Of a stretch of 64,000 bases of DNA, positions 37,858 to 45,975 are shown one piece after another. The notes beneath the pieces were generated by a model. The model searched no databases. It was not told the origin of the DNA and worked only from the letters and a program-made list of their open reading frames with translations. The DNA comes from Candidatus Aalborgicola bjergmarkensis. Lineage in GTDB: Bacteria; Pseudomonadota; Gammaproteobacteria; Burkholderiales; Burkholderiaceae_C. The stretch covers positions 248,001 to 312,000 of the forward strand of contig JADJFE010000008.1 in the NCBI GenBank assembly GCA_016708725.1. The letters run 5' to 3'. Position 1 is the stretch's first letter. Every line of letters begins with the position of its first letter. Both the position numbers and the translations under genes were made by a program.

Positions 37858-39243
37858 ATGCGTTTGTCGATCCGCTCCTGCATTCCCGTTACCTTGCTCG
37901 TGGCGTTGGCCCTGGTGTGCCCAGCTGCATTTTCCTGGAGCAACCACAGCTTCGTAGCCTACCGGGCCTTTGAGAAAATGCCCGAGGTGACCAATGCTCC
38001 GCCAGTCAGCGCAGAATCGCTGGAAGCCTTCCTCAAAGCCGAGGAAAAAGCCATTCAGGCGTTGCTCATCAGCCAGGAAGTGTGGGCGCAAAACAACCTG
38101 GAAAAATACCCCTCCCGGCCGGCTGCACTGGCTTTCCAGGTCGATCCAGACCGCTCGGATGAGGCCCGGCGCCTGGCATTCCTGATGGCTTTGCGCGTGG
38201 CACCCACCAGCAAATTTGCGCTCTACATCCAGCCCGATCCACAACAAACGCAGCCTTCGGGGAATTCGGGAAATTCGGGGAATGCCTTGACGCACAGCGC
38301 GGTCAACACGCTGCCGCAGGATGCCAATTCGACCTACCGCTACCAGACACTGCGTCCAGGCGAAATGGTCTCGGCGCTGGCGGTACTGGCTTCGGCTTCG
38401 GATGAGCCGGACTACGGGCTGGACATCAATTTGTGGGACGACAGCCCCTCGGAGTGGGGAAAGCGCTACGGATTCGGCGCCCTGCCCTTCGGCAACCCCA
38501 GCTTGCCGTATGCCACACAGGCGCCATTTCACATGGGTTTCTACCACGAGAGCCGGGTGCTGTATCTGGCAGCCCCCTTCATCAAGCGCACCTTCCCCCT
38601 GCTGCGCATCAACCAGTTTTCCACCTTGTCTGCCCTGGCCTTTCGCACCGGGCACACCTACTGGGGCTGGCGCTTTGCCGGGCTGGCGCTGCACTATCTG
38701 CAAGACCTGACGCAACCCTACCATGCCAGCCTGGCGCCTGGCCATTCGACCACGGGATTGCTGTGGGTCAATCTCCTGGCCATGGCCGGTGCATCAGGCA
38801 AGAAGAACGATACGGTGGTGCTGCTGTCCAACCGCCACCTGGCGCTGGAAAAATACCAGATCGAATTGCTGCAGCGTGCAGCGCGCAACAAACAGGACAC
38901 CAGCCTCGAAGCGGCGCTGCGTAATATGGGCAAGGATGGCAGCTACCCGGCATGGAGTGACCGTTATGTGCGCGATGTCGTCGCCGCCCAGGCTGCCGCC
39001 TACGGCTCCCAGGTGGTCAGCACGCTGGAGAGCAGCATGCCTGCTGCCTTTATCTCGGACCCGAGTTTTGACTTTGGCGTCAAGGAATCCGAGATTGACC
39101 TGACGAGCGAGCTGGCCAAACGCGACCCCGAAGACCGCAACCGTCTGGAAGCCATGATTGCCGAACTTTTAGGCAATTTTGGCGCACACAGCCGCACCGC
39201 CGTGCGTGGCATCCTCAAGGAAAGCCACGGAACGACGCCGTGA
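37858..39243 (+). CDS. Secreted zinc phospholipase C/P1 nuclease-like protein
   Basis: This 461-residue protein has a signal peptide (CIPVTLLVALALVCPAAFS) followed at once by Trp (WSNHSF). In zinc-dependent phospholipases C and S1/P1 nucleases the mature N-terminal Trp is a metal ligand. Other fitting signs are HTYWGWRFAGLALHYLQDLT and QPYHASLAPGHSTTG, a region like the family's H-x3-D/H metal motif. The overall similarity is loose, so substrate (phospholipid or nucleic acid) is not assigned. A Gly/Asn/Ser linker (PSGNSGNSGN) interrupts the N-terminal half. ATG 37858 has a GGAGAA site upstream. Stand-alone between dsbB and rnfB. Confidence 0.6.
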   Translation: MRLSIRSCIPVTLLVALALVCPAAFSWSNHSFVAYRAFEKMPEVTNAPPVSAESLEAFLKAEEKAIQALLISQEVWAQNNLEKYPSRPAALAFQVDPDRSDEARRLAFLMALRVAPTSKFALYIQPDPQQTQPSGNSGNSGNALTHSAVNTLPQDANSTYRYQTLRPGEMVSALAVLASASDEPDYGLDINLWDDSPSEWGKRYGFGALPFGNPSLPYATQAPFHMGFYHESRVLYLAAPFIKRTFPLLRINQFSTLSALAFRTGHTYWGWRFAGLALHYLQDLTQPYHASLAPGHSTTGLLWVNLLAMAGASGKKNDTVVLLSNRHLALEKYQIELLQRAARNKQDTSLEAALRNMGKDGSYPAWSDRYVRDVVAAQAAAYGSQVVSTLESSMPAAFISDPSFDFGVKESEIDLTSELAKRDPEDRNRLEAMIAELLGNFGAHSRTAVRGILKESHGTTP

Positions 39244-39325
39244 GGTAAAAGCTGATGGATATATGGGTGGTTTGTGTGCTATATCGAGCTGCAAGCCTTA
39301 CGAATCGTGCGGGTAAAGCTATAAA

Positions 39326-39973
39326 ATGAATAGCAATTTCAAGCAAGTGGCCTTGATTCTGGACGCACTGCCACAAACCCAGTGCACGCGCTGCGGTTAC
39401 GCAGACTGCGCCGCGTATGCCCAGGCGATTGCCGAGGGCCAAGCTGGCATTAACCAATGTGCTCCGGGTGGTCAGCAAGGCGTTGTCCGGTTGGCCGCAA
39501 TTACTGGTCTGCCGGAAATGCCCTTGAACCCGGAATTTGGCTCTGAAGGGCCGCGTTTCATGTTCTTCGTTGACGAAGACTGGTGCATCGGCTGTACCTT
39601 GTGCCTGGATGCCTGTCCGGTGGATGCTATCGTCGGCAGCAACAAGCGCATGCATACCGTACTCGAAGCCTATTGCACGGGTTGCGCGCGCTGCCTGCCG
39701 GTGTGTCCCGTTGACTGCATCGGACAGGAAAATGCATCCGGCAGCGCCACGGGCTGGGATGCCTGGTCGCAGGAGCAGGCGGAAACGGCTCGCCAGCGCT
39801 ATGCATTAAAGAGCTATCGTCGCTTATCTGGCGAGGCTTTACGCCAGAAAGTTCCGCAAACATCAGATACAGAAGGCCATGCGGCACCTGCCGTGCAGGC
39901 GCACAAAAGCACTGTGATTGCCACAGCGCTGGCGCGTGCGCGCGCGCAGTACCAGTCCGGCACTCCGCGTTAA
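39326..39973 (+). CDS. rnfB: RnfB-like electron transport Fe-S protein
   Basis: This 215-residue protein has an N-terminal Fe4S4 motif (LPQTQCTRCGYADC...NQCAPGG) and two ferredoxin clusters (DWCIGCTLCLDACPVDAI and AYCTGCARCLPVCPVDCI). It lacks the long hydrophobic N-terminus of gamma-proteobacterial RnfB, as is usual for the stand-alone betaproteobacterial form. That form is thought to act in cytoplasmic electron transfer. The C-terminal 70 residues are basic and variable. No other rnf genes are next to it. A hairpin follows at 40027. Confidence 0.88.
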   Translation: MNSNFKQVALILDALPQTQCTRCGYADCAAYAQAIAEGQAGINQCAPGGQQGVVRLAAITGLPEMPLNPEFGSEGPRFMFFVDEDWCIGCTLCLDACPVDAIVGSNKRMHTVLEAYCTGCARCLPVCPVDCIGQENASGSATGWDAWSQEQAETARQRYALKSYRRLSGEALRQKVPQTSDTEGHAAPAVQAHKSTVIATALARARAQYQSGTPR

Positions 39974-40026
39974 TCAGGCCCCCCTCTGTTAGCGGTTGTT
40001 GTGTTGACTGCTGATTTACCAATGAG

Positions 40027-40059
40027 AAAGCCTTCAAGAATCGCTCCTTGAAGGCCTTT
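40027..40059 (+). terminator. Hairpin after rnfB
   Basis: AAAGCCTTCAAG (40027-40038) pairs with CTTGAAGGCCTTT (40047-40059) with one bulged base. No long T tract follows, so termination may be weak or the hairpin may act otherwise. Confidence 0.5.
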
Positions 40060-40432
40060 GTATGGTGTCTTGGTCGGGGAGAAAGGAATCCAATAGGCTG
40101 CGTAATGTGTTGATTTGACTGGAGTTTATATTCCGAATGAAAAAATGTACCAACGAAAATACCAACAAAATGTTTCGCTACCCCCTCTTTTGCCGTTTTG
40201 CAACACCCTCAGCCATCGCTGGCGCAGTCCACCAGCACATGCAAGGGGGTCGCAAAACGCTACCCCCTTTGTCCATGGGTACGGCAAAACGCCGCCACCT
40301 TCGTCATCAAGGGTCAGATCGGTTCTTGCCCCTTTGCCGGTTGAAGCGCCGATGGGGTGGTGAAGTGCCAGCCCATCTTTGGCCTTGTACACCCACGTGG
40401 TTAGCCGATGTAGGGGCGCCATAAAATTGACC
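40060..40432. other. Gap at the chromosome/island boundary
   Basis: No gene is supported here. Two scraps are visible. One is tggtcggggagaaaggaatc (40069-40088), which resembles the 3' end of a tRNA gene on the minus strand but lacks the rest of the molecule. The other is a tandem-like pair of ACCAACGAAA/ACCAACAAAA around 40150-40170, similar in style to the doubled GTTCCCC motif upstream of the integrase at 54449. Either could mark an old attachment site. Confidence 0.25.
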
Positions 40433-40837
40433 ATGGCAATAAAATTTCAACCCGCACCTGGGACTATCCTGAACTGTGACTTTCACGGGTTCATCGTTCC
40501 AGAGATCGTCAAAACCCGGCAAGTGGTTGTCCTGTGGAAACACAAATCCAATGCTCGACTGGTGTATGTGGTTCCGCTGTCCACCACAGCGCCGCACGAC
40601 CCATCGCTTGCTTTGGAGTTGGCTGGTGGTCCACCAATCCTGCGTCAAGGGCAAGATCAAGCCACCAGAACATGGGTAAAGTGCGACATGGTTTATACGG
40701 TCTCTACCGAGCGGCTTTCCATGCCTGTGAACCGGGCATCACGCCGGACGGCATCTGCGCCCATCAACATCAACATTTCCACGCCCGATCTGATGGCGGT
40801 TAGAAAGCTCGTTGCAATGGCTTTGCGTTTGGTTTAA
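40433..40837 (+). CDS. PemK/MazF-like toxin, no antitoxin beside it
   Basis: This 134-residue protein starts at ATG 40433. PAPGTILNCDFHGFIVPEIV, then KTRQVVVL and VYVVPLSTTAPH, fit the SH3-like fold of PemK/MazF endoribonucleases (the P-G-x-I/V start, the K-x-R-P/Q-V-V segment and the PLSTT loop). WVKCDMVYTVSTERL fits the later strand. No antitoxin-like ORF is found immediately upstream or downstream. Solitary members of this branch are common in proteobacterial mobile DNA. Toxicity is not proven by the sequence. Confidence 0.7.
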   Translation: MAIKFQPAPGTILNCDFHGFIVPEIVKTRQVVVLWKHKSNARLVYVVPLSTTAPHDPSLALELAGGPPILRQGQDQATRTWVKCDMVYTVSTERLSMPVNRASRRTASAPININISTPDLMAVRKLVAMALRLV

Positions 40838-40839
40838 CA

Positions 40840-41408
40840 TCGGGACGTTCCCGAAAGGGGCTTGAAGTCTGGGTCCGCGCAAGCGTTGAACCAGCCAGCG
40901 ATGGATGCGATGACAAGCGCCATCGTCTGAAATCCGGGGCGCTTCGTGCGCCCCTTGTCTTTTGTTGGCGCAAATTTGGCGGTTGATGCGGCGAAGGATT
41001 TGTCTTGCGCTCGATCAGCTCCGCGCGGGCTGGTTCTGGCAGTTTGGCAAGCGCATCCATCTCAACGCCGGTATCCAGGCTGGTGCTGGTGATCTTGTCC
41101 AGGGTGGTGTCGCCTAGGGCTTTGGCGCGGGCAAGTAACCGATAGGTCGTTGGCGCAGATTGCCCAGTAGATGCGGCTGTTGCTGCTGCGAAACCTGTTG
41201 TTTGCGGCGGTGGTGATTTGTAGCCAACTGGTTTTAATTCAGGTCTATCATCTTGAGACACCTGAATTTTCACCGGATGCAGCGCATCCCAAATCTGCGC
41301 CCTGCGCTTGGTGTACTTGGTGCGCTGCGATGCGGTCAGTTCAGCCCTGCACAGGTTCTCGTCAATCTCGATTAGCCTTCGTATGAATTCCATACGAAGC
41401 GCCAGCAC
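40840..41408 (-). pseudogene. ParB-like protein fragment
   Basis: The frame MEFIRRLIEIDENLCRAELT, then ASQRTKYTKRRAQIWDALHP, and the later TTGFAAATAASTGQSAPTTY, DKITSTSLDTGVEMDALAKL and PEPARAELIER match the central and C-terminal part of ParB-like proteins in mobile elements. The N-terminal ParB nuclease/CTP-binding part is missing, and the tail after ERKTNPS looks out of register (Pro/Arg-rich). It is read as a truncated remnant on the same strand as the satellite genes. The exact end is uncertain because the tail may be non-native. Confidence 0.6.
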
Positions 41409-41606
41409 CAGAGTGGCGCCACATCAACCATATTCCATTTGAAATGTCATGTGGCGCTGCTGGGCTTAGATTTCAGCCCAGATCGGGCAAAGGTGGTCTG
41501 CGTCCACATTCAGCCAAGTGTGCGGATTTCGTCCGGTTGTGCGTGCGAAAAACGTCCGCACAAAGGGCGCGATTTCAAATCGAACCCTTGTGTCTGAGCT
41601 AAAGTT

Positions 41607-41890
41607 TCAGCCCATCCTGGCCTTGATGCGTGCCACCTGAATGGCTGCGCTTTGAATGGCCGCGCTTGAATTGCCGTTGAGTTTGTTTAGCAATCGCCAG
41701 TAGGTTTTACGGTGCATCCCCTTGGGCCTGTCTCCTTGTGGGCTGGCAACTCCGCCACCCCAGCCCAGCCGCTCTCTGATTTTGTCGGCCCGTTCGAATG
41801 GCTTATCGCCTGGTGCAGTGCGTTGGCTGGGATAGTCGAGTTGGTGGCAATGCCGACACGCATACACCTTGCCGCCATAAAGCGTTGGAA
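41607..41890 (-). pseudogene. Phage zinc-ribbon protein, C-terminal fragment
   Basis: The frame TLYGGKVYACRHCHQLDYPS, then QRTAPGDKPFERADKIRERL and PKGMHRKTYWRLLNKLN, is the recognisable C-terminal part of a small phage/prophage protein with a CxxC zinc ribbon. The N-terminal half is missing. At about 41880-41890 the sequence switches into the primase gene in another frame, so a deletion has fused the two genes. The same DNA also serves as an out-of-frame tail of the primase reading. Confidence 0.6.
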
Positions 41891-43743
41891 CCAGCCATCG
41901 TTATCCATGCCGGTGATGATCCCGGACAAGTAGCGCTCCAATAGCTCAGGCTGGATGCCACCGAACACGCTCAGGCAGACATTCTTAATGAATAGCTCAC
42001 CCCGGCCAATGCGGTCGATGTTGAATGATCCCGTTCCGTTCCAGCCCTCCAGGTAAAAGGCACGGTCTTGCCCATGTCCGTCCTTGTCCCAGCTTGCCAG
42101 TAGTCCGGTCAATTCATCCCGGAACACCAGTATTCCGTGCGGATTGGATACCAGCATGTCGCCAAGTTTCTCAACGCTGGCATCATCCGTTCTGAATCTA
42201 CGTGGTTGTGGCTTCTCTGGTTTTTGCAAGGCTTGAAAGTCGTCGATTGCTGCGGCCATCTTGAGACTGTCTGGCTTTGTGCCGGATGCTGCTTTCTTCA
42301 TCACGGCCTTTACTGCCCCCTGCTGCGCCTCATACGCGGCCATCTCCGCTTCATAGGTCTTTTCCCGCTCCGTTTGCATCTCCGCTTCCTTTGCGGTCAG
42401 CAGTGCGAGAAAGCGCATGAAGGAATTTGCCGCTGGTGACTTTTTTTCGGACGGTGGAGCAATGATTCCTCCGTACAGGTTGGGGGTGACTATCCAGTCA
42501 TCACGGCGCTTGGGCTTTAACGCAATCTTTGCTCCGATCACAGAACCCAGCGAAACCAGCAAGGCACTGGCCACAAAATCAGGGGCACAGGGCATGCGGT
42601 CTGCCTCATCCAGCACAAAGTCTGCAAGCATTTTAGGCAGCAATGCAACCACATCAAATGCTGGTGCTGCTGGCAAGTCTGCTTTGATTTCGCGCGGCTC
42701 CGGCCACTCGATCACGGCATCTACGCCGCCATCCTCGTCAGCCTGGTGCTGGGCTTGCTCTACCGGCCCCATGTAAACCGCTGCCTCAAAACTGGCAACC
42801 ACGGCCTTAGCAGACAGTTTGGCCAGGTCGTTGAAGTCGGTGTCCTTCTCGCCGCGCTCTGGTGGAAACATGGGCTTTGCCAAGTAACCGTTGACGGCCC
42901 GCGCTGCCTCTGTGGCCTTGACGATGCCTGTGTTTTTTTGACCATGCTCACGACCGCAGTGCTGGCACTTTGGCTCTGCAACCAGCGTTTTCTTTTTGCA
43001 TTCTGGGCGCGTCTGGTAATGGTCGTCGTCAGCACCGATGGTGATTACCATGTCCAGATACTTCTCCCGCAACGCCAACGCCACCTTGGGCAGATTGCTA
43101 GCGCTGAATGCCACGGCAACGGCTTTACCAGTGGATTCAAAGATCGTCGCACCAGTGGAAAAGCCCTCGGCAATGACCAGCTTTCCATTGGGTTTGCCAA
43201 GTGCACAGTAGCAACCAGACACCCGGCCACCAGTCATAAAACGCTTGGTTCCATCGGGGTGTATCTGCTGCAAGTTCCACAGTTTGCCATGCACGTCATA
43301 CATGGGGATAAGCAAAACATCTCCGTCGATTCGTGCCCCGTGGGGCTTGATTCCCTTGGCGGTAAGGTATATGGGTGCCCAGTTGCCGGTTGTGCCGCAT
43401 CCCAGCGTGTTTTAGCGGCCTGGGCAGTGGCTTCTTGCTGCTGCGCCTTGTCGGCATCGCGTTGTTTGCGGGCGGCTTCCATGCGTTGACGGTGAGCATC
43501 GCGCTCTGTGTCCGTCATGTCGTTATCCGACTTGGAACACCAGCTCATCTGTGAGCTATCGCGCCAATTGCCATAGGCACCACTGGGGATGCCATCGTCA
43601 AAGAACACATACCAGCCTGCCAGGTCTCCATGCTTCCCCGTTGGCGAAAAGCGCTGTAACACGCCAGGGATGATGGCCTCGGGCGGTTGCATGCCGGATG
43701 CCGCAATGGCTGTGCGGAATGCTTCAAGTGGGTCTGTGGTCAT
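41687..43743 (-). pseudogene. Toprim-DUF3987 primase/helicase of satellite 1, frameshifted and 3' truncated
   Basis: Two frames make one gene. The first part starts at ATG 43743 (MTTDPLEAFRTAIAASGMQP) with a linker and charged coil. At about 43364 one base is missing within ...GHPYTL-TAKGIKPHG..., and the frame continues to 41687. The second part has a Toprim-like region (GKLVIAEGFSTGATIFESTG; MVITIGADDD) with a CQHC-x-CG-like insertion, then a DUF3987 domain (PNLYGGIIAPPSEKKSPAAN; GILVFRDELTGLLASWDKDG). After QRFMAA the sequence belongs to another gene, so the C-terminus is lost. The start overlaps the stop of the 111-residue gene (ATGA). In P4-type elements such a protein drives replication; here it is probably dead. 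Confidence 0.75.
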
Positions 43744-44075
43744 TCGTCCTCCCCAAGCAAGAAGCTACGCGCTATCTGCAAGTCGTGAATCCGGGAAAGA
43801 CTATCGGCCAGCACTTGCGCCAGTCTCCAGGCCACCGATGGATGATCATCGGGAGGGTTCTTCGGGTCTGGTGGTGTGAGTTCTCGAAGGATGGTGTTTG
43901 CCAGTACCAAGTGTTGTTCCTGGGATTCCTCGAATCCGTCAAGAATATACTGGGTCGAACTGCGAAGAAAGTCTTGCGCCGACTTCCTTTGGCGCATGTA
44001 CTCGATCTTTGCGGCTTCGGTGGTGAAGTTGTCGGTTGTGCCCGTAGATTGTTTGGGCGTAGTGGTGTCAGCCAT
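43740..44075 (-). CDS. Hypothetical satellite protein, 111 residues
   Basis: The frame starts at ATG 44075 (MADTTTPKQSTGTTDNFTTE) behind an AAGGAG-like site. The stop overlaps the primase start, implying coupling. The sequence is helical and charged (AKIEYMRQRKSAQDFLRSST; HPSVAWRLAQVLADSLSRIH) with no cysteine or membrane segment. I do not recognise a named family. Its place directly between the antisense RNA and the primase matches the position of small regulatory genes in P4-like elements. Confidence 0.65.
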   Translation of the reverse strand: MADTTTPKQSTGTTDNFTTEAAKIEYMRQRKSAQDFLRSSTQYILDGFEESQEQHLVLANTILRELTPPDPKNPPDDHPSVAWRLAQVLADSLSRIHDLQIARSFLLGEDE

Positions 44076-44099
44076 GATTGGCTCCTTATCAACAGGTTT

Positions 44100-44240
44100 A
44101 GAACCTGCCGCCAACGCTTCCAACGTTGGTGACAGACCGTGTGGGCGTTGGAAGACCGGGATAAGGGACCGGCGCATCTTGCGATGCCACCCACACGGCC
44201 CGTCATAAGCGAAACCGTGCCCCACGCAACCAGGGGACGT
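44100..44240 (-). ncRNA. C4-type antisense RNA
   Basis: Read on the minus strand, a perfect 9-bp stem CCGTGTGGG/CCCACACGG (44190-44198 with 44137-44145) encloses two hairpins. One is GCATC-GCAA-GATGC (44174-44187, a GNRA tetraloop). The other is a CCGG...CCGG stem next to it. This three-stem layout, with flanks such as tcgcttatgacgggccgtgt, is the one I know from C4 RNAs of P1/P7 and P4-like prophages. Those RNAs block expression of a downstream gene by pairing with the leader. It lies directly upstream of the 111-residue gene and primase. Identity rests on recalled consensus, not a covariance search. Confidence 0.65.
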
Positions 44241-44582
44241 AAAAAAACCGCGCTCAATTGTCTGGCGCGGCTGTTGCGCCTTATCTTTCGGGCTTCCACA
44301 CCCAGTGCGAAGTTTAGCACCGTCGTGGTGGTGAACCTGCGCATTCTTGAGCTGATTGCCATTCTGGCCTGTACCGCTCATGGTGCGTGCGGGGTGCGCT
44401 ATCAAAATTGGGTATGCTGCGTTAGAATCGGCAACGAGAATCACCTTGCTGCCTGCCCTGCGTCCACGTGGGGTGGGCATTTTTTTGTCTTGCATTGCCG
44501 CCACTACGCTGTTGCCAGCTTGCGCAGTACTTTTGGTGTGAGCTTTGCCCTGGTGGGATGTGGTGTGTTGCATGTTCAGCTT
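44241..44582. other. Leader region upstream of the C4 RNA
   Basis: The minus strand is open (reading MQHTTSHQGKAHTKSTAQAG onward) up to the 111-residue gene, but the reading runs through the RNA structure. It is the kind of long frame often misannotated there. It may be the untranslated leader of the primase operon. No other gene is supported. Confidence 0.35.
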
Positions 44583-45020
44583 TCAGGTTGATTTCCCAAA
44601 ACTGCGGTTTTCGTTCCAGGCTTGCAGCGCATTGGCATGCAACACGCGGGCACGGGCGGATTTGCGCAGTTGCTCAATGTTCCATTCGGCTTCTGCCTTT
44701 TCAGTCATACCGTTACCTGTGCTTCCTGCAATATCGAGCACTGCTTGACATTCATTGTGAAAATTCAATTCAAAAATTACTTCGTGAACGGTTGGTGTGC
44801 CCAGTGCTGGATTAAATCCAGATGTGACATAGTTCCTGAGTGCGTGTACCGCTGCATGGTGCGTCGGGCAAAGCCACACATGAGAATGATCTGGCACCAA
44901 ATAACCCATGTCAGCCTGCTCGGAAAGTGGCGTTATGTGATGTGCATGGGTCAACGCATGGTGTCTATCGCAGACTTTGCAGTCTTTTCTTTCGGACGGG
45001 ACAAAAGACATTCGTGCCAT
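44583..45020 (-). CDS. HNH-type nuclease-like protein
   Basis: This protein of about 145 residues starts at ATG 45020 (MARMSFVPSERKDCKVCDRH). A CxxC pair (CKVC), the histidines of DRHHALTHAHHITPL and the later WLCPTHHAAVH form an HNH/zinc-finger-like arrangement common in prophages and satellites. The second half is variable and helical. A nuclease role near packaging or replication genes is plausible but not shown. The 5' end overlaps the preceding small gene out of frame. Confidence 0.65.
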   Translation of the reverse strand: MARMSFVPSERKDCKVCDRHHALTHAHHITPLSEQADMGYLVPDHSHVWLCPTHHAAVHALRNYVTSGFNPALGTPTVHEVIFELNFHNECQAVLDIAGSTGNGMTEKAEAEWNIEQLRKSARARVLHANALQAWNENRSFGKST

Positions 45021-45283
45021 TGCGATGAACAATTGCTTTTTTCTGCAATGACAGCGTTTTTTTCCTGATCTTCACGCTTCAGTGCCAGCAACAGTTCCCC
45101 TGTGCGCCGTTCCGCACGCAAGCGGATTTCGCTGGCCTTGCGTTCGGCCTCAAAGTTCTTAGCCTGCTTGGCGTACAGCTCCAGTGCCATAGCCTTGTCG
45201 CGCAGGTCTTTAACTTCGTCAATCCTGTGGCAGTCGGCAATGGCCGTGCACATGGCGTCATAGATGATGATTGAGTTGCGCAT
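44951..45283 (-). CDS. Hypothetical prophage protein, probably truncated
   Basis: The N-terminal 80 residues (MRNSIIIYDAMCTAIADCHR, then DEVKDLRDKAMALELYAKQA and RLRAERRTGELLLALKRE) match a recurrent prophage protein that I recall as longer. After REDQEKN the reading enters the HNH gene in another frame and ends at 44951, which suggests a deletion removed the normal C-terminus. The start at 45283 is clear. The function is unknown. Confidence 0.5.
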   Translation of the reverse strand: MRNSIIIYDAMCTAIADCHRIDEVKDLRDKAMALELYAKQAKNFEAERKASEIRLRAERRTGELLLALKREDQEKNAVIAEKSNCSSQWHECLLSRPKEKTAKSAIDTMR

Positions 45284-45292
45284 GGTTGGCTC

Positions 45293-45577
45293 CTACGCGG
45301 CAACGGTCTGCGCTGCCATCCACTGGCGAACGTCTTGCACGCGCCAGACTGAGCAATGGTCTGACAGTTTGATCGGACGGGGAAACGCGCCGATCTTTAT
45401 CCATCTCCAAAGGCTGGATGCCGATATGGGGACTACTTGAAGAATCTGCGGCTGTTTGACGAACGCGCTGCCTGGCAGGGTGTCGAAGTCTGGCAGTGTT
45501 GCCAATGGCTTCTGGGGTGTTGCCGGGATAGCTGCTGCTATTGTGGTCTTTTTGAATGACGGTGTTTTGTGTTGCAT
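45293..45577 (-). CDS. AlpA-family phage regulatory protein
   Basis: This protein of about 94 residues is a small MerR/AlpA-like helix-turn-helix activator or excisionase. The diagnostic stretch is FVKQPQILQVVPISASSLWR, WIKIGAFPRPIKLSDHCSVW and RVQDVRQWMAAQ. Start candidates are 45577 (MQHKTPSF, with GGAAG upstream), 45592 and 45607; the first is preferred. In P4 and cryptic prophages AlpA-like proteins control integrase and excision. Here it precedes the early genes of satellite 1. Confidence 0.75.
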   Translation of the reverse strand: MQHKTPSFKKTTIAAAIPATPQKPLATLPDFDTLPGSAFVKQPQILQVVPISASSLWRWIKIGAFPRPIKLSDHCSVWRVQDVRQWMAAQTVAA

Positions 45578-45967
45578 TTGATGCGCTTCCATGAAAAAGA
45601 AGCGCATTGCAACTTTGGGGCGCGCGCCCCGTCACATGGTGCATAACGCCCCGTCTAGCCCCATAGGGGGATGGTGCGCTTTCGGTGCAGAATGGTGCGT
45701 TTTATTTGGTGCGGATGATTGTGCGTGCCATGGATTCGCCGATGCGCTTGCTATTCCGTAGCTTGCGCTCGCTCTCCATTGCCCGTGAGATGGTGCTTCT
45801 GTCTGGCGCATTCGGGTTGTTTTTCTGCACGCGCTTCACAACACGCGCCAGCGCACCGCGCTTGTTGATGCGCTCTTCTTCTTCGAACCAATTCAGCCAT
45901 CGACTATTCCGGTCTGCTTGTGTCTCTGGGGCGGTTGTTGCTGGAGCCAGATACGGTGCGTTAGATT

Positions 45968-45975
45968 GTTTTTTC
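45968..45975. repeat. Target duplication of IS66 copy 1 (left)
   Basis: GTTTTTTC here is repeated at 47763-47770. An 8-bp duplication is the rule for IS66. Confidence 0.9.

Noticed and set aside
37615..38745. A 376-residue minus-strand ORF across dsbB and the phospholipase-like gene
   Set aside because: It overlaps two supported plus-strand genes and resembles no family.
43740..44573. A 277-residue reading of the satellite gene before the primase
   Set aside because: The upstream 166 codons run through the C4 RNA structure. The ribosome site and conserved start support only the 111-residue form from 44075.
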